DNA of 58,390 bases, taken from NCBI GenBank assembly GCA_900180385.1, contig FXLX01000007.1, positions 1 to 58,390 of the forward strand, written 5' to 3'. Below are positions 27,716 through 39,861 of this stretch, piece after piece. Position 1 is the first letter of the stretch. Every line of letters begins with the position of its first letter. The translations under genes were made by a program, and so were the position numbers. Source of the stretch: an uncultured Candidatus Thioglobus sp. (GTDB taxonomy: Bacteria > Pseudomonadota > Gammaproteobacteria > PS1 > Pseudothioglobaceae). The notes beneath the pieces are model-generated. The model worked only from the letters and a program-made list of their open reading frames with translations. It was not told the DNA's origin and did no database searches.

Positions 27716-29219
27716 TGTCTTCCTTTGTTTTTTTAATACGTGCCATTGCTTGCGCAATTTTATCCTTTTGCGCTTGATCTTTTTCTTTGTCTTTGGCCAT
27801 TTTTTCTTTTAGCGCTATTTTCTTAGCAGCCATCATCTCGGCACGCTCTTTTTTATTGCGTTCTAGTCGAAATTCCCTAAATTCAAATCGCTCTCTTGAA
27901 CGATCAATTCTAATTTCTTCACGCTTAAGCTTTCTATCTAATGCCTTAGCAAAAGAGAAGTATTCAGTAAGTGGAATATTGCTTGGACAGACATAATTAC
28001 AGCAACCGCATTCAATACAATCCATTAAATTGTATTCGAGTGCTTTTTCAATATTCTCACTTTTAGCATGCCAATATAATTGTTGTGGCAACAGATTTGC
28101 AGGACAAACTGGCGCACAAGAAGAGCAGCGAATACACTCTTTAACAACCAGATCTGGCTCTTTATTATTAACAAAAATACAATTAGTAATTTTACAAATT
28201 GAATGCTGGGCACTAGGAATATTTACCCCCATCATCATGCCGCCCATTCTTATATCATGCTTCTGGTTATTTGACTCTGAACACTCAACCACTTGCGCAA
28301 AAGAAGTGCCCAATCTTGCCTCATAGTTTTGAGGGTATTTTACTGCTGAACCAGTTACTGTCACAATTCTAGAAATAAGTGGCTTGTTGTCAATAACCGC
28401 ATCATAAATAGCCTTTACAGTGCCTACATTCTGACACAAAATACCATGGTCAGAGGCATACTCACCTGAAGGAATTTCAAGATTTAATAAGGCTTTTATT
28501 AATAATTTTTCAGCACCAGAGGTGTATTTGGCTGGAATTTTCTCAATGCTAATTCGATCATTAAAACTGTACATTAATAAGGAATTGAGCGCTTCTTGTT
28601 TATCATCTTCAATGGCAACAATTACTTTTTTAGCGCCACAAGCATGCATCAACACCTCAATGCCTCGAATAATTTCACGTGGATATTCTTGCATTAATGA
28701 ATCATCACACATGATTCCAGGCTCGCATTCGGTGGCATTAATGATCAGCGTGTGGGCGCCTTGTGCATTAGTGATTTTTGCATGTGTCGGAAAACCAGCG
28801 CCGCCCATACCAACAATGCCCGCTTCACGAATTCTCTGAATGATTTTTTCAGCTGAACAATTTAAGAAATCTTTGTCACATTTTTCAATTTCAATCCACT
28901 CATCTTTGCCATCTGAGTCAATCACTATGCACATTGCATCAATTTCTGATGGGTGTGGAATTGGTCGTTTTTCAATGGCGGAAATAATGCCTGAAATAGA
29001 GGCATGAACATTGATTGGAAATTGACCTGTTGTTTGTGCAATTACCTGACCTGTTAAAACTCGATCACCCAATTCCACACATGGCTTTGCTTCACCGCCT
29101 ACACGCTGCTGTAATAACAACACCACCTGCTCTGGCGGTGGTACTTGTTTAATTTCTGACTTTTCCACAGGATATGGATTAGGAATATGCACGCCACCTT
29201 TAAACGTATGACTACCCAT
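27708..29219 (-). CDS. rnfC: Rnf electron transport complex subunit C
   Basis: RnfC is the NADH-side soluble subunit. The start at 29219 ([20 protein letters not shown]) overlaps the rnfB stop by 8 bases and has GAGG upstream; the frame extends two codons further as TTG-CTC, which is less likely. The product is about 503 residues with the NADH-binding glycine stretch ([17 protein letters not shown]) and two 4Fe-4S motifs, [12 protein letters not shown] and [13 protein letters not shown] lysine-rich C-terminal tail of about 70 residues follows, shorter than in E. coli RsxC. Confidence 0.95.
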   Translation of the reverse strand: MGSHTFKGGVHIPNPYPVEKSEIKQVPPPEQVVLLLQQRVGGEAKPCVELGDRVLTGQVIAQTTGQFPINVHASISGIISAIEKRPIPHPSEIDAMCIVIDSDGKDEWIEIEKCDKDFLNCSAEKIIQRIREAGIVGMGGAGFPTHAKITNAQGAHTLIINATECEPGIMCDDSLMQEYPREIIRGIEVLMHACGAKKVIVAIEDDKQEALNSLLMYSFNDRISIEKIPAKYTSGAEKLLIKALLNLEIPSGEYASDHGILCQNVGTVKAIYDAVIDNKPLISRIVTVTGSAVKYPQNYEARLGTSFAQVVECSESNNQKHDIRMGGMMMGVNIPSAQHSICKITNCIFVNNKEPDLVVKECIRCSSCAPVCPANLLPQQLYWHAKSENIEKALEYNLMDCIECGCCNYVCPSNIPLTEYFSFAKALDRKLKREEIRIDRSRERFEFREFRLERNKKERAEMMAAKKIALKEKMAKDKEKDQAQKDKIAQAMARIKKTKEDNA

Positions 29220-29751
29220 GAGCAATCCTCTTTAAGTCTGGTACAAAGGTTCCTAAAGTTGGCTTTAATTCTTTAATAAAAATACAGTCTACTGGGCAAA
29301 CTGGAATACACAAATCACAACCTGTGCATTCTTTAGCAATGACCGTTGTCATTACCTTGGATGCGCCCACAAATGCATCAACAGGGCAGGCTTGAATACA
29401 TAATGTACAGCCAATGCAGAGATCTTCATCGACATAAACAACATGGTCAGGCTTGGTTTCTCCATGCTCAGCATTTAAAAGTAAAGTCTCAACATCTAGC
29501 AGCTCTGCCAGCGCATCGGCACCCTCTTGGCCACCAGGTGGACATTGGTTAATCTGAGCTTTGCCTTTAGCCAAAGCTTCTGCATAGGGACGACAACCTG
29601 GAAAGTCACATTGACCACATTGAGTTTGCGGCAAGATAGCATCAATTTGATTGACCAAAGGATTGCCACTAACTTTAAATCGAATTGCAGCGTAACCCAA
29701 AATCAGCCCAAGAGCCAACGTTAGAATTGAAAAAATAACAATTGATTCCAT
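29212..29751 (-). CDS. rnfB: Rnf electron transport complex subunit B
   Basis: RnfB is the ferredoxin-like subunit. The 179-residue protein has an N-terminal membrane helix, a four-cysteine cluster domain ([24 protein letters not shown]) and two adjacent 4Fe-4S ferredoxin motifs ([14 protein letters not shown] and [15 protein letters not shown]). It is two bases after rnfA and overlaps rnfC by 8 bases. Confidence 0.95.
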   Translation of the reverse strand: MESIVIFSILTLALGLILGYAAIRFKVSGNPLVNQIDAILPQTQCGQCDFPGCRPYAEALAKGKAQINQCPPGGQEGADALAELLDVETLLLNAEHGETKPDHVVYVDEDLCIGCTLCIQACPVDAFVGASKVMTTVIAKECTGCDLCIPVCPVDCIFIKELKPTLGTFVPDLKRIAHG

Positions 29752-29753
29752 CT

Positions 29754-30329
29754 CTAAGCTAGTCCAATAAATCCCATAAAGGCCATTGACATAAGACCAG
29801 CAGTAATCAATGCAATAGGCGCACCTTTAAAAGCAACGGGTACATCCGCCGTATCAATGCGTTCACGAATGGCTGAAAACAACACCAATACAAATGAAAA
29901 ACCAATCGCCGCGCCAAATCCATATACAGCTGATGCCAAGAAGCCATTATCTTGATTAACATTTAATAATGCCACGCCAAGCACGGCACAATTGGTAGTA
30001 ATTAGCGGCAAGAAAACACCTAAAGATTGATGTAAAACTGGAGAGGTTTTGTTAACCACTAGCTCGGTAAAACCAACCACGCCAGCAATGGTAACAATAA
30101 AAGCAATGGTACGCAAATACTCCATATCAAATGGAACTAAGATATAGGTGTTAATAAGATAGCTTGAAACACTGGCCAAAGTGAGTACGAATGTGGTTGC
30201 AAAACCCATGCCAATAGCCGTTTCAACTTTTTTCGAAACCCCCATGAAAGGGCACAATCCTAAGAACTTCACTAAGACGAAATTGTTAACCAAAATCGTG
30301 CTCACTAAAATTAAGACATATTCATTCAT
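29754..30329 (-). CDS. rnfA: Rnf electron transport complex subunit A
   Basis: RnfA is a six-helix membrane subunit. The frame is open from a TTG at 30347, but the ATG at 30329 gives [19 protein letters not shown], matching the known N-terminus, for 191 residues. The conserved [16 protein letters not shown] loop with its cysteine (2Fe-2S or 4Fe-4S site at the subunit A/E interface) is present. It is the first gene of the operon. Its paralogue and partner rnfE is missing from the operon. Confidence 0.94.
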   Translation of the reverse strand: MNEYVLILVSTILVNNFVLVKFLGLCPFMGVSKKVETAIGMGFATTFVLTLASVSSYLINTYILVPFDMEYLRTIAFIVTIAGVVGFTELVVNKTSPVLHQSLGVFLPLITTNCAVLGVALLNVNQDNGFLASAVYGFGAAIGFSFVLVLFSAIRERIDTADVPVAFKGAPIALITAGLMSMAFMGFIGLA

Positions 30330-30503
30330 AATGAGATTTTTGTACAATTGTGGGTGATTAACAAATAACTAGATTTATTAATTTTAGAATCTTTTAAAGT
30401 TATTCCTAGCAAGGCTAAGGGTGTCTTCAAAAGGTTTTTAAATTGATGAAGAAAGGTGTTTTGGTGATTATTCATAATTGTAAAAAGATTTCATATACTG
30501 ATT

Positions 30504-31241
30504 TTAACTCAAAACCACTTTCAATAATCCGAATGAGCTAATTAACAATAACGCACTACCAACCCATTTTTTAAACACTTGATCGTTTTCAATAATTTGT
30601 CTATGTGCCCTAATTCCAATCACATGCCCAATAGCGGCAACAGGTATTAGAGCAAGGGAAAATTGCCAATCAATCATTACATCCATCACCACAAACGCTG
30701 CCATCTTAATGCTAACCAATATAAACCAAAGCACAAATAAAGTATTGCGCAAATACTCTTTAGTAACGTAGCGCATATACACCGCCACAATTAATGGCGC
30801 ACCTGTGAGTGATGTGCCAGCCACATAACCACCCAAAATTAATAATAATTTATCTACCCAGGGTTTATGCGAAGTGATTTTTTGATCGAAAATCCAGGTG
30901 ATTGCATAAAAAATAGTAATTGAATAGATAAAAATAACCACGACAGTATCTGGCAAGCTCAATAGCCCGCCAACACCAATAAGTGTTGGCGGGATGATCC
31001 ATAATAATGAATGATTTAGATATTTCCAATCAACTTTTTTAATTGACTTAAATAAAGTCAGAGAAGAGAAAAACAATAAATGTATGCCAATAATAGGCAG
31101 CCAATAAACTGGACTACCACCTAGTAATAGCATAAGTGGCAAGCCTAATGCTGCACCGCCAAAACCAAGGCCTGTACGAACAAAACCCGCCCACATGAAA
31201 ATCAACCCAACCAGTACTAAGCCAGTAGCATCAAAACTCAT
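30504..31241 (-). CDS. TauE/SafE (TSUP) family anion exporter
   Basis: The 245-residue protein has about eight hydrophobic helices arranged as two repeats, with FVRTGLGFGGAALGLP in the first and YVAGTSLTGAPLIVAVYM in the second. These are the paired glycine-rich motifs of the TSUP family. Members export sulfite, sulfoacetate or related organosulfur anions. In a thiosulfate oxidiser, sulfite or another sulfur oxyanion is a plausible cargo. It overlaps the glmM stop by one base (TAATG). Confidence 0.85.
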   Translation of the reverse strand: MSFDATGLVLVGLIFMWAGFVRTGLGFGGAALGLPLMLLLGGSPVYWLPIIGIHLLFFSSLTLFKSIKKVDWKYLNHSLLWIIPPTLIGVGGLLSLPDTVVVIFIYSITIFYAITWIFDQKITSHKPWVDKLLLILGGYVAGTSLTGAPLIVAVYMRYVTKEYLRNTLFVLWFILVSIKMAAFVVMDVMIDWQFSLALIPVAAIGHVIGIRAHRQIIENDQVFKKWVGSALLLISSFGLLKVVLS

Positions 31242-32566
31242 TAACGAAGTGTATCGGCTAACCTTTCAGCGCTTTGTTGAGTAACATCAGCATTTTTTGC
31301 TTCTACCATAACACGGATCAACGGCTCAGTTCCTGATGCGCGAATTAGTACGCGACCCTCATCACCTAATAAGGCCTCAACCTCTTTAATAGCAGCATTT
31401 AACGATTGATGATTATCAAGATCAACTTTGCCTTTAGCTTTAACATTGATCAATACTTGTGGATATTTGACCATGTCATTTTTTAATTCTGCAAGTGTTG
31501 ATTGAGTCTTTGCAAGCACTTCTAAAACTTGTAGTGCTGCCACAATACCGTCACCAGATGTGGTTTGATCTAGACAAATCATATGGCCAGAGCCTTCTCC
31601 ACCTAAAATAGCACCGTGTTTTTTCATCTCCTCCATGACGTAACGATCACCAACATTAGCTTCAATAAATTTAATATTCAGGGCTTTTAAAGCATGGCGC
31701 ATGCCTAGATTAGTCATCTTGGTGCCAACCACTGTATTGTTGGTTAGCCTATTTTGAGCTTGCCACGCTTTCGCAACAATAAATACCAGCTGGTCACCAT
31801 CAACCATCTCGCCAGTATGATCTACCATCATTAAGCGATCGCCATCGCCATCAAAAGCAATGCCCAAATCAGCTTTGGTTTCAAGCACAACTTGTTGTAA
31901 ATGCTTAGTATCAGTAGCACCGCAGTTTTTATTAATATTAAATCCATCGGGTGTATTGTTAATAATCGTAACATTCGCACCTAGCTCAGAAAATACATCT
32001 TCAGCAATATGATAAGTAGCACCATTGGCACAATCAATCACCAAGTTAAGCTCATTTAGATTGATCATGCGATCAAAAGTAGATTTACAAAATTCAATGT
32101 ATCGGCCAAGTGGTTGCTCATGGCGACGTGCTTTACCAATCCTCGAAGAACTAACGCTTACCATTGGTTCGGATAATTTTTTCTCAATTTTTGCTTGATC
32201 TACATCACTAAGTTTCAACCCTTTTGCAGAGAAAAACTTAACCCCATTATCTTGAAAATGATTATGTGAAGCACTAATCACAACACCAGTAGTTGCATTA
32301 TAAGTTTGTGTTAAATAAGCAATTGCTGGTGTAGGCATTGGCCCTAATAAGCCCACATCAACACCAGCAGAGAGGAAACCCGCCTCTAAAGCTGATTCAA
32401 ATAAATAGCCTGAAACACGTGTATCTTTACCAATAACAACACTGGCCTTACCTTGCTCGGATAAAACCGAACCAACTGCCCAGCCTAATTTTAAGAAAAA
32501 ATCTGGCGTGATAGGCTCAATACCTACCTCACCTCGAATGCCGTCTGTACCAAAATAATTAGCCAA
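31241..32566 (-). CDS. glmM: Phosphoglucosamine mutase
   Basis: GlmM converts glucosamine 6-phosphate to glucosamine 1-phosphate for UDP-GlcNAc. The 441-residue protein begins [15 protein letters not shown], has the phosphoserine loop [11 protein letters not shown] (Ser100), the metal loop FDGDGDRLM and the sugar-binding GGEGSGHM. Order ftsH-folP-glmM is the classical gammaproteobacterial arrangement. It overlaps folP by 8 bases. Confidence 0.96.
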   Translation of the reverse strand: MANYFGTDGIRGEVGIEPITPDFFLKLGWAVGSVLSEQGKASVVIGKDTRVSGYLFESALEAGFLSAGVDVGLLGPMPTPAIAYLTQTYNATTGVVISASHNHFQDNGVKFFSAKGLKLSDVDQAKIEKKLSEPMVSVSSSRIGKARRHEQPLGRYIEFCKSTFDRMINLNELNLVIDCANGATYHIAEDVFSELGANVTIINNTPDGFNINKNCGATDTKHLQQVVLETKADLGIAFDGDGDRLMMVDHTGEMVDGDQLVFIVAKAWQAQNRLTNNTVVGTKMTNLGMRHALKALNIKFIEANVGDRYVMEEMKKHGAILGGEGSGHMICLDQTTSGDGIVAALQVLEVLAKTQSTLAELKNDMVKYPQVLINVKAKGKVDLDNHQSLNAAIKEVEALLGDEGRVLIRASGTEPLIRVMVEAKNADVTQQSAERLADTLR

Positions 32567-33380
32567 TTTTCTCTCCGTTTGTTGCTTTCAATATTAATAG
32601 TGCATCTTTAGTTTCAAGGATATCATGTACTCGCACAATATTTGCCCCATTTTGAACCGCTATTATAGCGCCCGCTACGCTGCCAACCATCCTGCCTTCA
32701 ACTTCCCTGTTGTTTAGCACAGTGCCAATCATCGATTTTCTAGAAAGACCGGCTAATAATCTTAGATTGAAGCTCTTAAACTCATCAAATCGACGTAGTA
32801 TTTCCAGATTGTGTGCTAACGTTTTGCCAAAGCCAAAGCCAGGATCTAAAATAATTTTATCTTTAGAAATACCTGCATGTTTGCAAGCATCAATCCTTTG
32901 ATCAAAGAAATGCTTAATATCCTCAACAACATCACCATAAGTTGGTTTTTCTTGCATAGTTGTAGCTGACCCCTGTCTATGCATCAAGCATACATCTACG
33001 TCCAATGAGGCTGCCATCTCTAATGCGCCGTCAGCTTGCAAGGCATTAACATCATTAATAATACTCGTGCCGGCCTCTACAGCCAATTTCATCACTTGAG
33101 GCTTTGAAGTGTCTATTGAAATGGGTACGTTGATCTGAGCGGATAACGCCTTAATAACCGGAATCACTCGGCTGATTTCATCATTTTCACTTACAGACTG
33201 CGCATTAGGTCGCGTTGATTCACCGCCAACATCAATAATGTCAGCACCATTTGCCACCATGCGCTTAGCACTTGCAATAGCGAACTCAGTATCAAAATAC
33301 TGACCGCCATCAGAAAAAGAATCGGGCGTGATATTTAACACACCCATAATCAAAGAATTTTTAAAGGACATGTTGTCCAT
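32559..33380 (-). CDS. folP: Dihydropteroate synthase
   Basis: FolP joins p-aminobenzoate to the pterin pyrophosphate in folate synthesis and is the sulfonamide target. The 273-residue TIM-barrel protein has both family signatures: [15 protein letters not shown] and [16 protein letters not shown], plus DPGFGFGKT. Start at 33380 (MDNMSF) or three codons later. It is 18 bases after ftsH. Confidence 0.96.
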   Translation of the reverse strand: MDNMSFKNSLIMGVLNITPDSFSDGGQYFDTEFAIASAKRMVANGADIIDVGGESTRPNAQSVSENDEISRVIPVIKALSAQINVPISIDTSKPQVMKLAVEAGTSIINDVNALQADGALEMAASLDVDVCLMHRQGSATTMQEKPTYGDVVEDIKHFFDQRIDACKHAGISKDKIILDPGFGFGKTLAHNLEILRRFDEFKSFNLRLLAGLSRKSMIGTVLNNREVEGRMVGSVAGAIIAVQNGANIVRVHDILETKDALLILKATNGEKIG

Positions 33381-33398
33381 AACAAATATCGCTAAATA

Positions 33399-35309
33399 TT
33401 AAGCAACCTGAGGATTCTCATCAACCGGCTGATCCTCAGTATCATCTTCTTTAACATTGCCACCGGTACCCAGCTCAGTTGATGCCACTTCAGAATCAGT
33501 CACTGTAGCCGCCTCACGAATTGGCTTTCTATCCATTAAGTCATCAATTTGCTCTTTATCAATGGTTTCGAATTCCATCAAAGCTTTGGTCATTTCGACC
33601 AAAATGTCTTTATTTTCTTCTAAGATTTTTTGCGCTCGCCTATAGTTAACGTCGATCAGCTCTCGAATTTCTGAATCGATCACTTTAAAAGTGTCTTCAG
33701 AAATGTGCTTATGTTTAGTAACTTGACGACCCAAGAACACCTCGCCTTCATCTTCACCATAAGCCAAAGGACCTAATTTATCTGACATGCCCCATTGCTT
33801 AACCATCTTATGGGCAATTTCTGTAGCACGCTCAATATCGTTACTTGCACCTGTGGTTACTGCATCAGCACCATACATAAGCTCTTCAGCAATACGGCCA
33901 CCAAATAATGAAGAAATTTGAGAGTTTAATTTTCGTCTAGAAATGCTGTAAGTATCTTTTTCTGGCAAGAACATAGTCACACCTAGCGCTCTACCTCTAG
34001 GAATGATACTAACCTTATAAACAGGATCGTGCTCAGGCACCAAACGACCAACAATCGCATGGCCAGCCTCATGGTAAGCGGTCATTTCTTTTTCAGCCTC
34101 ATCCATTGCCATAGATTTGCGCTCTGCGCCCATCATGATTTTGTCTTTAGCTTTTTCAAATTCTTGCATGCCTACTAGATCTTTTCCTTTTCCAGCAGCT
34201 AGTAGCGCAGCTTCGTTACACAAGTTAGCCAAATCAGCACCTGAAAAACCTGGTGTGCCTTTGGCGATACTAACTGATTGAACATTTTTAGCAATTGGTA
34301 GTTTACGCATGTGCACTTTTAAAATCGCATCACGGCCATTAATATCTGGCAAACCAACCATTACCTGGCGGTCAAAGCGTCCAGGACGTAACAGCGCAGG
34401 ATCAAGTACATCTGGGCGGTTAGTAGCGGCAATAACAATAATGCCTTCTGAGCCTTCAAAGCCATCCATTTCAACTAGCATTTGATTAAGCGTTTGCTCA
34501 CGCTCATCATGACCGCCACCCATGCCAGCGCCACGTTGGCGACCAACCGCATCAATTTCATCAATAAAGATAATACAAGGTGCGTTTTTCTTAGCTTGTT
34601 CAAACATGTCACGCACTCGAGAGGCACCAACACCAACAAACATTTCTACAAAATCAGAACCCGAAATAAAGAAGAATGGCACATCAGCTTCGCCAGCAAT
34701 AGCCTTGGCCAAAAGAGTTTTACCTGTTCCAGGAGGGCCGATTAATAAAACACCCTTTGGAATTTTACCGCCAACTTTGGTAAACTTACTTGGATGGGAT
34801 AAAAAATCAACCAATTCAGCCACATCCTCTTTAGCTTCGTCAACACCAGCCACATCTTTAAAGGTTATGTTTGACTCGTCTTTTGGAATTAATCGCGCCT
34901 TAGATTTACCAAAACTCATAGGATTTTTTCCACCCATGGCGCCACCAGCACCTTTCATGGTGTAAAGAATGACAGCGATCAATAAAACAATTGGCGCTAA
35001 AGAAATAATTAACTGCTTAAAGAATCCGTCTTTTTCAGGTGGCGTCGCTACTACATTTACACCATTATCTAATAAATCGCCCATTAGACCTAAATCACCA
35101 GGTGAATAAGTGGAAAACTGCTCGCCACCAGCGCCTACACCGGAAATACTACTGCCAGCAATAGTTACTTCAGAGACATCACCATGCTTAACGCTCTGGA
35201 TAAATTCAGAATAAGTAACTTCACTTTTCTTGTTGTCAGTCTCAAATTGACTAAAAACAGAAGTAAGAACACTGCCTAATACCAGCCATAACAATAAATT
35301 TTTAAACAT
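33399..35309 (-). CDS. ftsH: ATP-dependent zinc metalloprotease FtsH
   Basis: FtsH is the membrane-anchored AAA+ protease that removes misassembled membrane proteins and short-lived regulators such as LpxC and sigma32 in enterobacteria. The 636-residue protein has two membrane helices (about residues 4-20 and 100-117), Walker A GPPGTGKT (191-198), Walker [12 protein letters not shown], the second region of homology, and the zinc site HEAGH near residue 414. It heads the ftsH-folP-glmM operon and is divergent from lptE. Confidence 0.97.
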   Translation of the reverse strand: MFKNLLLWLVLGSVLTSVFSQFETDNKKSEVTYSEFIQSVKHGDVSEVTIAGSSISGVGAGGEQFSTYSPGDLGLMGDLLDNGVNVVATPPEKDGFFKQLIISLAPIVLLIAVILYTMKGAGGAMGGKNPMSFGKSKARLIPKDESNITFKDVAGVDEAKEDVAELVDFLSHPSKFTKVGGKIPKGVLLIGPPGTGKTLLAKAIAGEADVPFFFISGSDFVEMFVGVGASRVRDMFEQAKKNAPCIIFIDEIDAVGRQRGAGMGGGHDEREQTLNQMLVEMDGFEGSEGIIVIAATNRPDVLDPALLRPGRFDRQVMVGLPDINGRDAILKVHMRKLPIAKNVQSVSIAKGTPGFSGADLANLCNEAALLAAGKGKDLVGMQEFEKAKDKIMMGAERKSMAMDEAEKEMTAYHEAGHAIVGRLVPEHDPVYKVSIIPRGRALGVTMFLPEKDTYSISRRKLNSQISSLFGGRIAEELMYGADAVTTGASNDIERATEIAHKMVKQWGMSDKLGPLAYGEDEGEVFLGRQVTKHKHISEDTFKVIDSEIRELIDVNYRRAQKILEENKDILVEMTKALMEFETIDKEQIDDLMDRKPIREAATVTDSEVASTELGTGGNVKEDDTEDQPVDENPQVA

Positions 35310-35453
35310 GGATCAATACTAAAATTATAAAAAAATAGACGGGTAACTATACCCTATCGCCTACTTATATATAGACCAATGGCGTTTTTTCAAGGTTTTT
35401 CAACAAATAAATTCAAATTCTGTCATAATTCTTAACTTAATAAATTCAAAAAA

Positions 35454-35918
35454 ATGATTGTCATGTCCAAAATAAATCTATTAGCCGTTATCCTTATAAC
35501 TACTCTATTAAGCTCATGTGGATTTCACACACCTGTTAAAAATACCGAACTAAATGCGGTCATTGTTAGTGACAAATCAAATGCCTTTGCCAATGAGCTT
35601 CAAAAAAGATTCAATCAAGAGGCTGTACAAAATCTAACCATCCAAATTGGTGCAGAAGTTCAAAAGCAGCTAACAGCTTCATACACTGCAACTAACACTG
35701 CCAACAGTTACACATTAACTTTAAGTGTGCCGATTAAAATTTTGAATGCTGATAAAGAAATATTGTTATCACAAGATTTAACAGCTAGAACATACCTAAG
35801 TAAGATGACTACCTCTTCTCAAGCCGACAGACTTCAAATCGAAGAAGCCTATACCCAATTGAGATATACTGTTATTAAAAAACTAATAAGACGATTATCA
35901 AAACTCAATGAGAATTAA
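35454..35918 (+). CDS. lptE: LPS-assembly lipoprotein LptE
   Basis: The 154-residue protein has a lipoprotein signal with lipobox LLSSC, followed by GFHTPV, as in LptE proteins that plug the LptD barrel. Sequence is poorly conserved in this family, and the call leans on its place directly before holA (the two overlap by 11 bases), the standard gammaproteobacterial order in which leuS usually comes first. leuS is absent here. Start may be 35454 or the ATG at 35463 (MSKINLLAVIL). Confidence 0.85.
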   Translation: MIVMSKINLLAVILITTLLSSCGFHTPVKNTELNAVIVSDKSNAFANELQKRFNQEAVQNLTIQIGAEVQKQLTASYTATNTANSYTLTLSVPIKILNADKEILLSQDLTARTYLSKMTTSSQADRLQIEEAYTQLRYTVIKKLIRRLSKLNEN

Positions 35919-36927
35919 GCCAGAAGCGCTTAAAACTCAACTCAGCAACACACTAGAATCTTTATATTTTGTTTTTGGTGCTGAGCCATTATTAATTGAT
36001 CAAAGTTTGACCGCCATATTTACTATTGCTAAGCAAGCGGGATTTGATGAAAAAACCAGGTTTGATGTTGATGGCAACTTTGATTGGGGACTAATCGCTG
36101 CTGAAATCTCCAATATCTCTTTGTTCTCACCAAAACGCATTATTGAGTGCCAACTTAAGACCGGTAAAATTGGCGTCAAAGGATCCAAAGCCTTAACCGC
36201 ACTTGTTGGCAATATTCCAAGTGACATTTTGCTGGTTATCTCAACTGGAAAATTGGATATGGCCCAACAAAAAAGCAAATGGTTTAAAACCCTTGAACAG
36301 CATGGCGGCGTTATCCAGCACTGGGAAATATCTAGCGACCATCTGGTCGGCTGGATTAGTAATCATATAGCCAACATTGGCCTTGAAGCTAACAAAGAAG
36401 TTGCTCAAAGCATTGCTTTTTACACTGAAGGCAATTTACTAGCCTCGATGCAGGAAATCCAAAAATTAAAAATGGCTTATCCTAGCGGAAAAATCAATAC
36501 CCAAGAGTTTTTAGAACAAGCACAAGAGCAGTCTAAATATTCAATTTATGGAGTTATTGATGCAGCCTTGTTCGGCGACGCTATTCAAGTGAACAAAATT
36601 TACAATACTCTTCTAGGTGATGCTGCAATGCCGATTCAGCTAAACAGCTCACTATATCGAGAGGTAAAAACCATTATCGATATGTCTATTGAAATGCATC
36701 AAAACAGCGACATTAATGCTATTTTGCAAAATCATCGTGTTTGGAATAAGAGAAAACCAATTATCACCAATATCCTGAAACGTCATCCTTATCAACGCCT
36801 GCAAAAAATATTATTATTGCTTGGACGTATTGACCGCTCCATCAAAGGCATGGATAATCTAAATGTGATAGACGAATTACGTACAATTTTGTTAAATCTA
36901 GCAGGGAAAACCCAATGGGCTCAATAA
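35908..36927 (+). CDS. holA: DNA polymerase III, delta subunit
   Basis: HolA is the wrench of the clamp loader that opens the beta ring. The 339-residue protein matches the family in length and shows [18 protein letters not shown] at the N-terminus, [12 protein letters not shown], the [15 protein letters not shown] region and a C-terminal domain ending near [11 protein letters not shown]. It overlaps lptE upstream and proA downstream (13 bases). Confidence 0.92.
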   Translation: MRIKPEALKTQLSNTLESLYFVFGAEPLLIDQSLTAIFTIAKQAGFDEKTRFDVDGNFDWGLIAAEISNISLFSPKRIIECQLKTGKIGVKGSKALTALVGNIPSDILLVISTGKLDMAQQKSKWFKTLEQHGGVIQHWEISSDHLVGWISNHIANIGLEANKEVAQSIAFYTEGNLLASMQEIQKLKMAYPSGKINTQEFLEQAQEQSKYSIYGVIDAALFGDAIQVNKIYNTLLGDAAMPIQLNSSLYREVKTIIDMSIEMHQNSDINAILQNHRVWNKRKPIITNILKRHPYQRLQKILLLLGRIDRSIKGMDNLNVIDELRTILLNLAGKTQWAQ

Positions 36928-38174
36928 AAAATCTAATTACAGAATTAGGAAAAAGCGCCAAAATTGCAGCTAAATCACTCAGGTGCGCTACCACTTCTGA
37001 AAAGAACAGCGCCTTATTAAACATTGCAAGCCAGATTGATATCAATCGCAATAACATTCTAGCAGCCAACAAAAAAGATCTTAAAAATGGCAAGGACAAA
37101 GGTCTAGATAGCGCATTAATTGATCGACTAATGTTAGATGATCAGCGCCTAGATGGCATCATTGAAAGCCTGAATCAAATTGCTAACTTACCTGATCCTG
37201 TTGGAGAAATCACCGATCTTAAATATCGCCCAAGTGGCATCCAAATTGGAAAGATGCGTGTGCCTTTAGGCGTAATGGGCATTATTTATGAATCTCGTCC
37301 AAATGTTACTGTTGATGCTGCAGCACTTTGTCTTAAATCAGGCAATGGTGCAATCCTGCGTGGCGGCTCTGAAGCCATTCATTCCAACCTTGCACTTTAT
37401 GCCTGTGTCAAAGATGGTTTAATTGATGCTGGTTTAAGCGAATACTGCGTTCAGCTAATTGATACGACAGACCGTGAAGCGGTTACTGAGTTAGTTCAAG
37501 CCAGCGACTATGTAGATGTCATCATTCCTCGTGGTGGCAAAGGCTTGGTTGAAGCGATTAGTGCGAGTGCAAAAATGCCTGTAATTAAACATTTAAACGG
37601 CATTTGTCATACCTATATTGACAAAGATTGCGACACTGAAAAAGCCATTAAAATTGCATTTAATGCAAAAACCAGGCGCTACGGTGTTTGCAATGCCATG
37701 GAAACGTTACTTGTACATGCGTCTGCTGCTGGCAGAGTACTGCCTGAACTTATTTCAGAATATGTCTTAAAAGGTGTGGAACTCAGAGGCTGCAATCAAA
37801 CACGTCAATTTTCAAAACAAATTATTGCTGCAACTGAAGAGGACTGGGACACAGAATACTTGGATGCGATTTTGTCCATTCGCATTGTTAATTCAATGTC
37901 GGATGCAATCGATCATATTGAACAACACAGCTCAGGTCACACTGAATCAATCGTTACTGAAAATTACACTTCTGGACGCCGATTCCTTGCTGAAGTTGAT
38001 TCTTCATCCGTTATGATCAACGTTTCCACCGCATTTGGCGATGGATTTGAATATGGACTAGGTGCAGAAATTGGCATTAGTACTGATAAATTCCACGTTC
38101 GCGGGCCAGTTGGCCTTGAAGGACTAACCTCACAAAAATACATCGTCCTTGGCGATGGTCATATTAGACAATAA
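36915..38174 (+). CDS. proA: Gamma-glutamyl phosphate reductase
   Basis: ProA reduces glutamyl phosphate to the semialdehyde in proline synthesis. The 419-residue protein has the aldehyde-dehydrogenase fold with [29 protein letters not shown] and the catalytic cysteine in YGVCNAMET. proC is also in this window, at 57455; proB is not seen. It begins inside the holA 3' end. Confidence 0.96.
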   Translation: MGSIKNLITELGKSAKIAAKSLRCATTSEKNSALLNIASQIDINRNNILAANKKDLKNGKDKGLDSALIDRLMLDDQRLDGIIESLNQIANLPDPVGEITDLKYRPSGIQIGKMRVPLGVMGIIYESRPNVTVDAAALCLKSGNGAILRGGSEAIHSNLALYACVKDGLIDAGLSEYCVQLIDTTDREAVTELVQASDYVDVIIPRGGKGLVEAISASAKMPVIKHLNGICHTYIDKDCDTEKAIKIAFNAKTRRYGVCNAMETLLVHASAAGRVLPELISEYVLKGVELRGCNQTRQFSKQIIAATEEDWDTEYLDAILSIRIVNSMSDAIDHIEQHSSGHTESIVTENYTSGRRFLAEVDSSSVMINVSTAFGDGFEYGLGAEIGISTDKFHVRGPVGLEGLTSQKYIVLGDGHIRQ

Positions 38175-38188
38175 ACCCCCATTAAATA

Positions 38189-39373
38189 ATGAATACAGAA
38201 CAAACACTGGCCGTTTTTCAGCGTGGTACTGACGAAATTCTACCACTTGAAGAGCTAAAAAAGAAACTTGCAAAAAACAAGCCTCTGCGCATTAAAGCAG
38301 GCTTTGATCCAACAGCTCCCGATCTTCATCTTGGTCATACGGTTTTAATCAATAAGCTTAAACAGTTTCAAGACCTAGGTCATGAAATTTTATTTTTAAT
38401 TGGTGATTTCACCGGCATGATTGGCGATCCAACGGGAAAGAGTGCCACGCGTCCACCGCTGACCAAGCAACAAGTCATTGAGAATTCGCAAAGCTACCAA
38501 GATCAAGTCTTTAAAATTTTAGACAAGGATAAAACCACTGTTGTTTTTAACTCTGAGTGGATGGAGAAAATGAGTTCAGCTGAAATGATTCAGCTCGCCT
38601 CACAACAAACCGTTGCCAGAATGCTAGAGCGTGATGATTTTTCAAAGCGTTACAAATCTGGAAAACCAATTTCAATTCATGAATTTTTATACCCATTAAT
38701 TCAAGGTTATGATTCTGTTGCACTTAAGTGTGACGTAGAGCTGGGTGGCACCGATCAGAAATTCAACTTACTAATGGGTCGTGAATTGCAAAAACAAGCC
38801 GGTATGGCGCAGCAAGTAATCCTCACTATGCCAATTTTGGAGGGTCTTGATGGCGTTCAAAAAATGTCAAAATCACTGAATAATTACATTGGTATTACTG
38901 ATGCGCCAGACGATATGTTTGGCAAAATCATGTCAATTTCTGATGAGTTAATGTGGCGCTACCTAGAACTATTAAGCTTTGAAACACTTGAAACACTTGC
39001 CTCTTGGAAAGTTGAAATTGAAAATGGTGAAAATCCTAGAAATATCAAATTCCGATTGGCTGATGAAATTATCACTCGCTTCCATAGTAGTGATGCTGCC
39101 AAACAAGCACAACAAAATTTTATCAATCGCTTTGCTAAAAATAAAGTACCTGATGAAATGCCAGAATTTAGTTTTGATGCTGGCATTAAAATTGCCAACT
39201 TACTTAAAGATGCAGGTTTGGTTAATTCAACCTCTGATGCTTTTAGAATGATCAAAGATGGTGCGGCAAAAATTGAAAGCGAGAAGATTTCTGACCGAAA
39301 TCTTGAGCCAGAAGCAGGTACAGCGGTTTATCAAGTTGGCAAGCGTAAATTTGCAAGGGTTACTATTTCATAA
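38189..39373 (+). CDS. tyrS: Tyrosyl-tRNA synthetase
   Basis: The 394-residue class I synthetase has its HIGH-type motif as HLGHT (in [11 protein letters not shown]) and KMSKS intact ([13 protein letters not shown]). A C-terminal S4-like domain carries the [15 protein letters not shown] segment, as in the TyrZ-like group with [15 protein letters not shown] perfect 9-base tandem duplication (38981-38998, GAAACACTT twice) adds ETL-ETL in a loop and keeps the frame. It is 14 bases after proA. Confidence 0.96.
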   Translation: MNTEQTLAVFQRGTDEILPLEELKKKLAKNKPLRIKAGFDPTAPDLHLGHTVLINKLKQFQDLGHEILFLIGDFTGMIGDPTGKSATRPPLTKQQVIENSQSYQDQVFKILDKDKTTVVFNSEWMEKMSSAEMIQLASQQTVARMLERDDFSKRYKSGKPISIHEFLYPLIQGYDSVALKCDVELGGTDQKFNLLMGRELQKQAGMAQQVILTMPILEGLDGVQKMSKSLNNYIGITDAPDDMFGKIMSISDELMWRYLELLSFETLETLASWKVEIENGENPRNIKFRLADEIITRFHSSDAAKQAQQNFINRFAKNKVPDEMPEFSFDAGIKIANLLKDAGLVNSTSDAFRMIKDGAAKIESEKISDRNLEPEAGTAVYQVGKRKFARVTIS

Positions 39374-39840
39374 TAAAGCTGTTAATTATTAGCATTGCAA
39401 CCCTCATACTGAATGGCTGCACTTCGTTAGAAGACTTTCAAAAAATGACACCAGAAACACGAGCATATAAAACTTGTCATAATGATGTAACTGTTAGGCA
39501 CTATAAATCGCAAATTTACCAATACACTAATGAAATTGAGAAAATTGATGATTCGCTGCTTAAGGGTTACAAAACTCGTAAAAACTGCACTACTATTACT
39601 TATGAGCGCACCAGTAAAGATAAGCCAGTTAATTCCATTAAAAAAATCTGCACCGATGTTGTCATCCCAATCAATGACTACGTATATGAATTTGAAAAAA
39701 GTAGAAGAGCGGAATTAGTCATTCAGCTTAAAGACTTACAAGATAGAGAGCAACTTAATTTTGATAAATGCTTTGATAAATGCTTTGATAAAATTCAACC
39801 AATGAACGCCGAACAAGCTTTCCACTATTACGATAGCTAA
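39373..39840 (+). CDS. Small lipoprotein of unknown function, start codon apparently ATA
   Basis: The first in-frame ATG (39445) would skip the export signal. Reading upstream in frame gives K-LLIISIATLILNG-C, a clean lipobox (LNGC) with lysine in front, directly after the tyrS stop. The triplet where ATG is expected is ATA at 39373-39375, overlapping tyrS as TAATA, one base from the common TAATG coupling. Either ATA is used, expression is low, or the gene has lost its start. The mature protein (about 140 residues) has no domain I recognise. Near the C-terminus a 12-base tandem repeat encodes FDKC twice plus FDK. Confidence 0.5.
   Translation: MKLLIISIATLILNGCTSLEDFQKMTPETRAYKTCHNDVTVRHYKSQIYQYTNEIEKIDDSLLKGYKTRKNCTTITYERTSKDKPVNSIKKICTDVVIPINDYVYEFEKSRRAELVIQLKDLQDREQLNFDKCFDKCFDKIQPMNAEQAFHYYDS
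39760..39792 (+). repeat. 12-bp tandem repeat inside the lipoprotein gene
   Basis: The unit TTTGATAAATGC occurs 2.75 times (39760-39771, 39772-39783, then nine bases). It encodes FDKC-FDKC-FDK and keeps the frame. Confidence 0.9.
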
Positions 39841-39861
39841 GGTGTTACAATATGCATCCCT

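Noticed and set aside
34522..34965. 147-codon open frame antisense to ftsH
   Set aside because: Shadow of the conserved AAA domain of ftsH, which is intact on the other strand.
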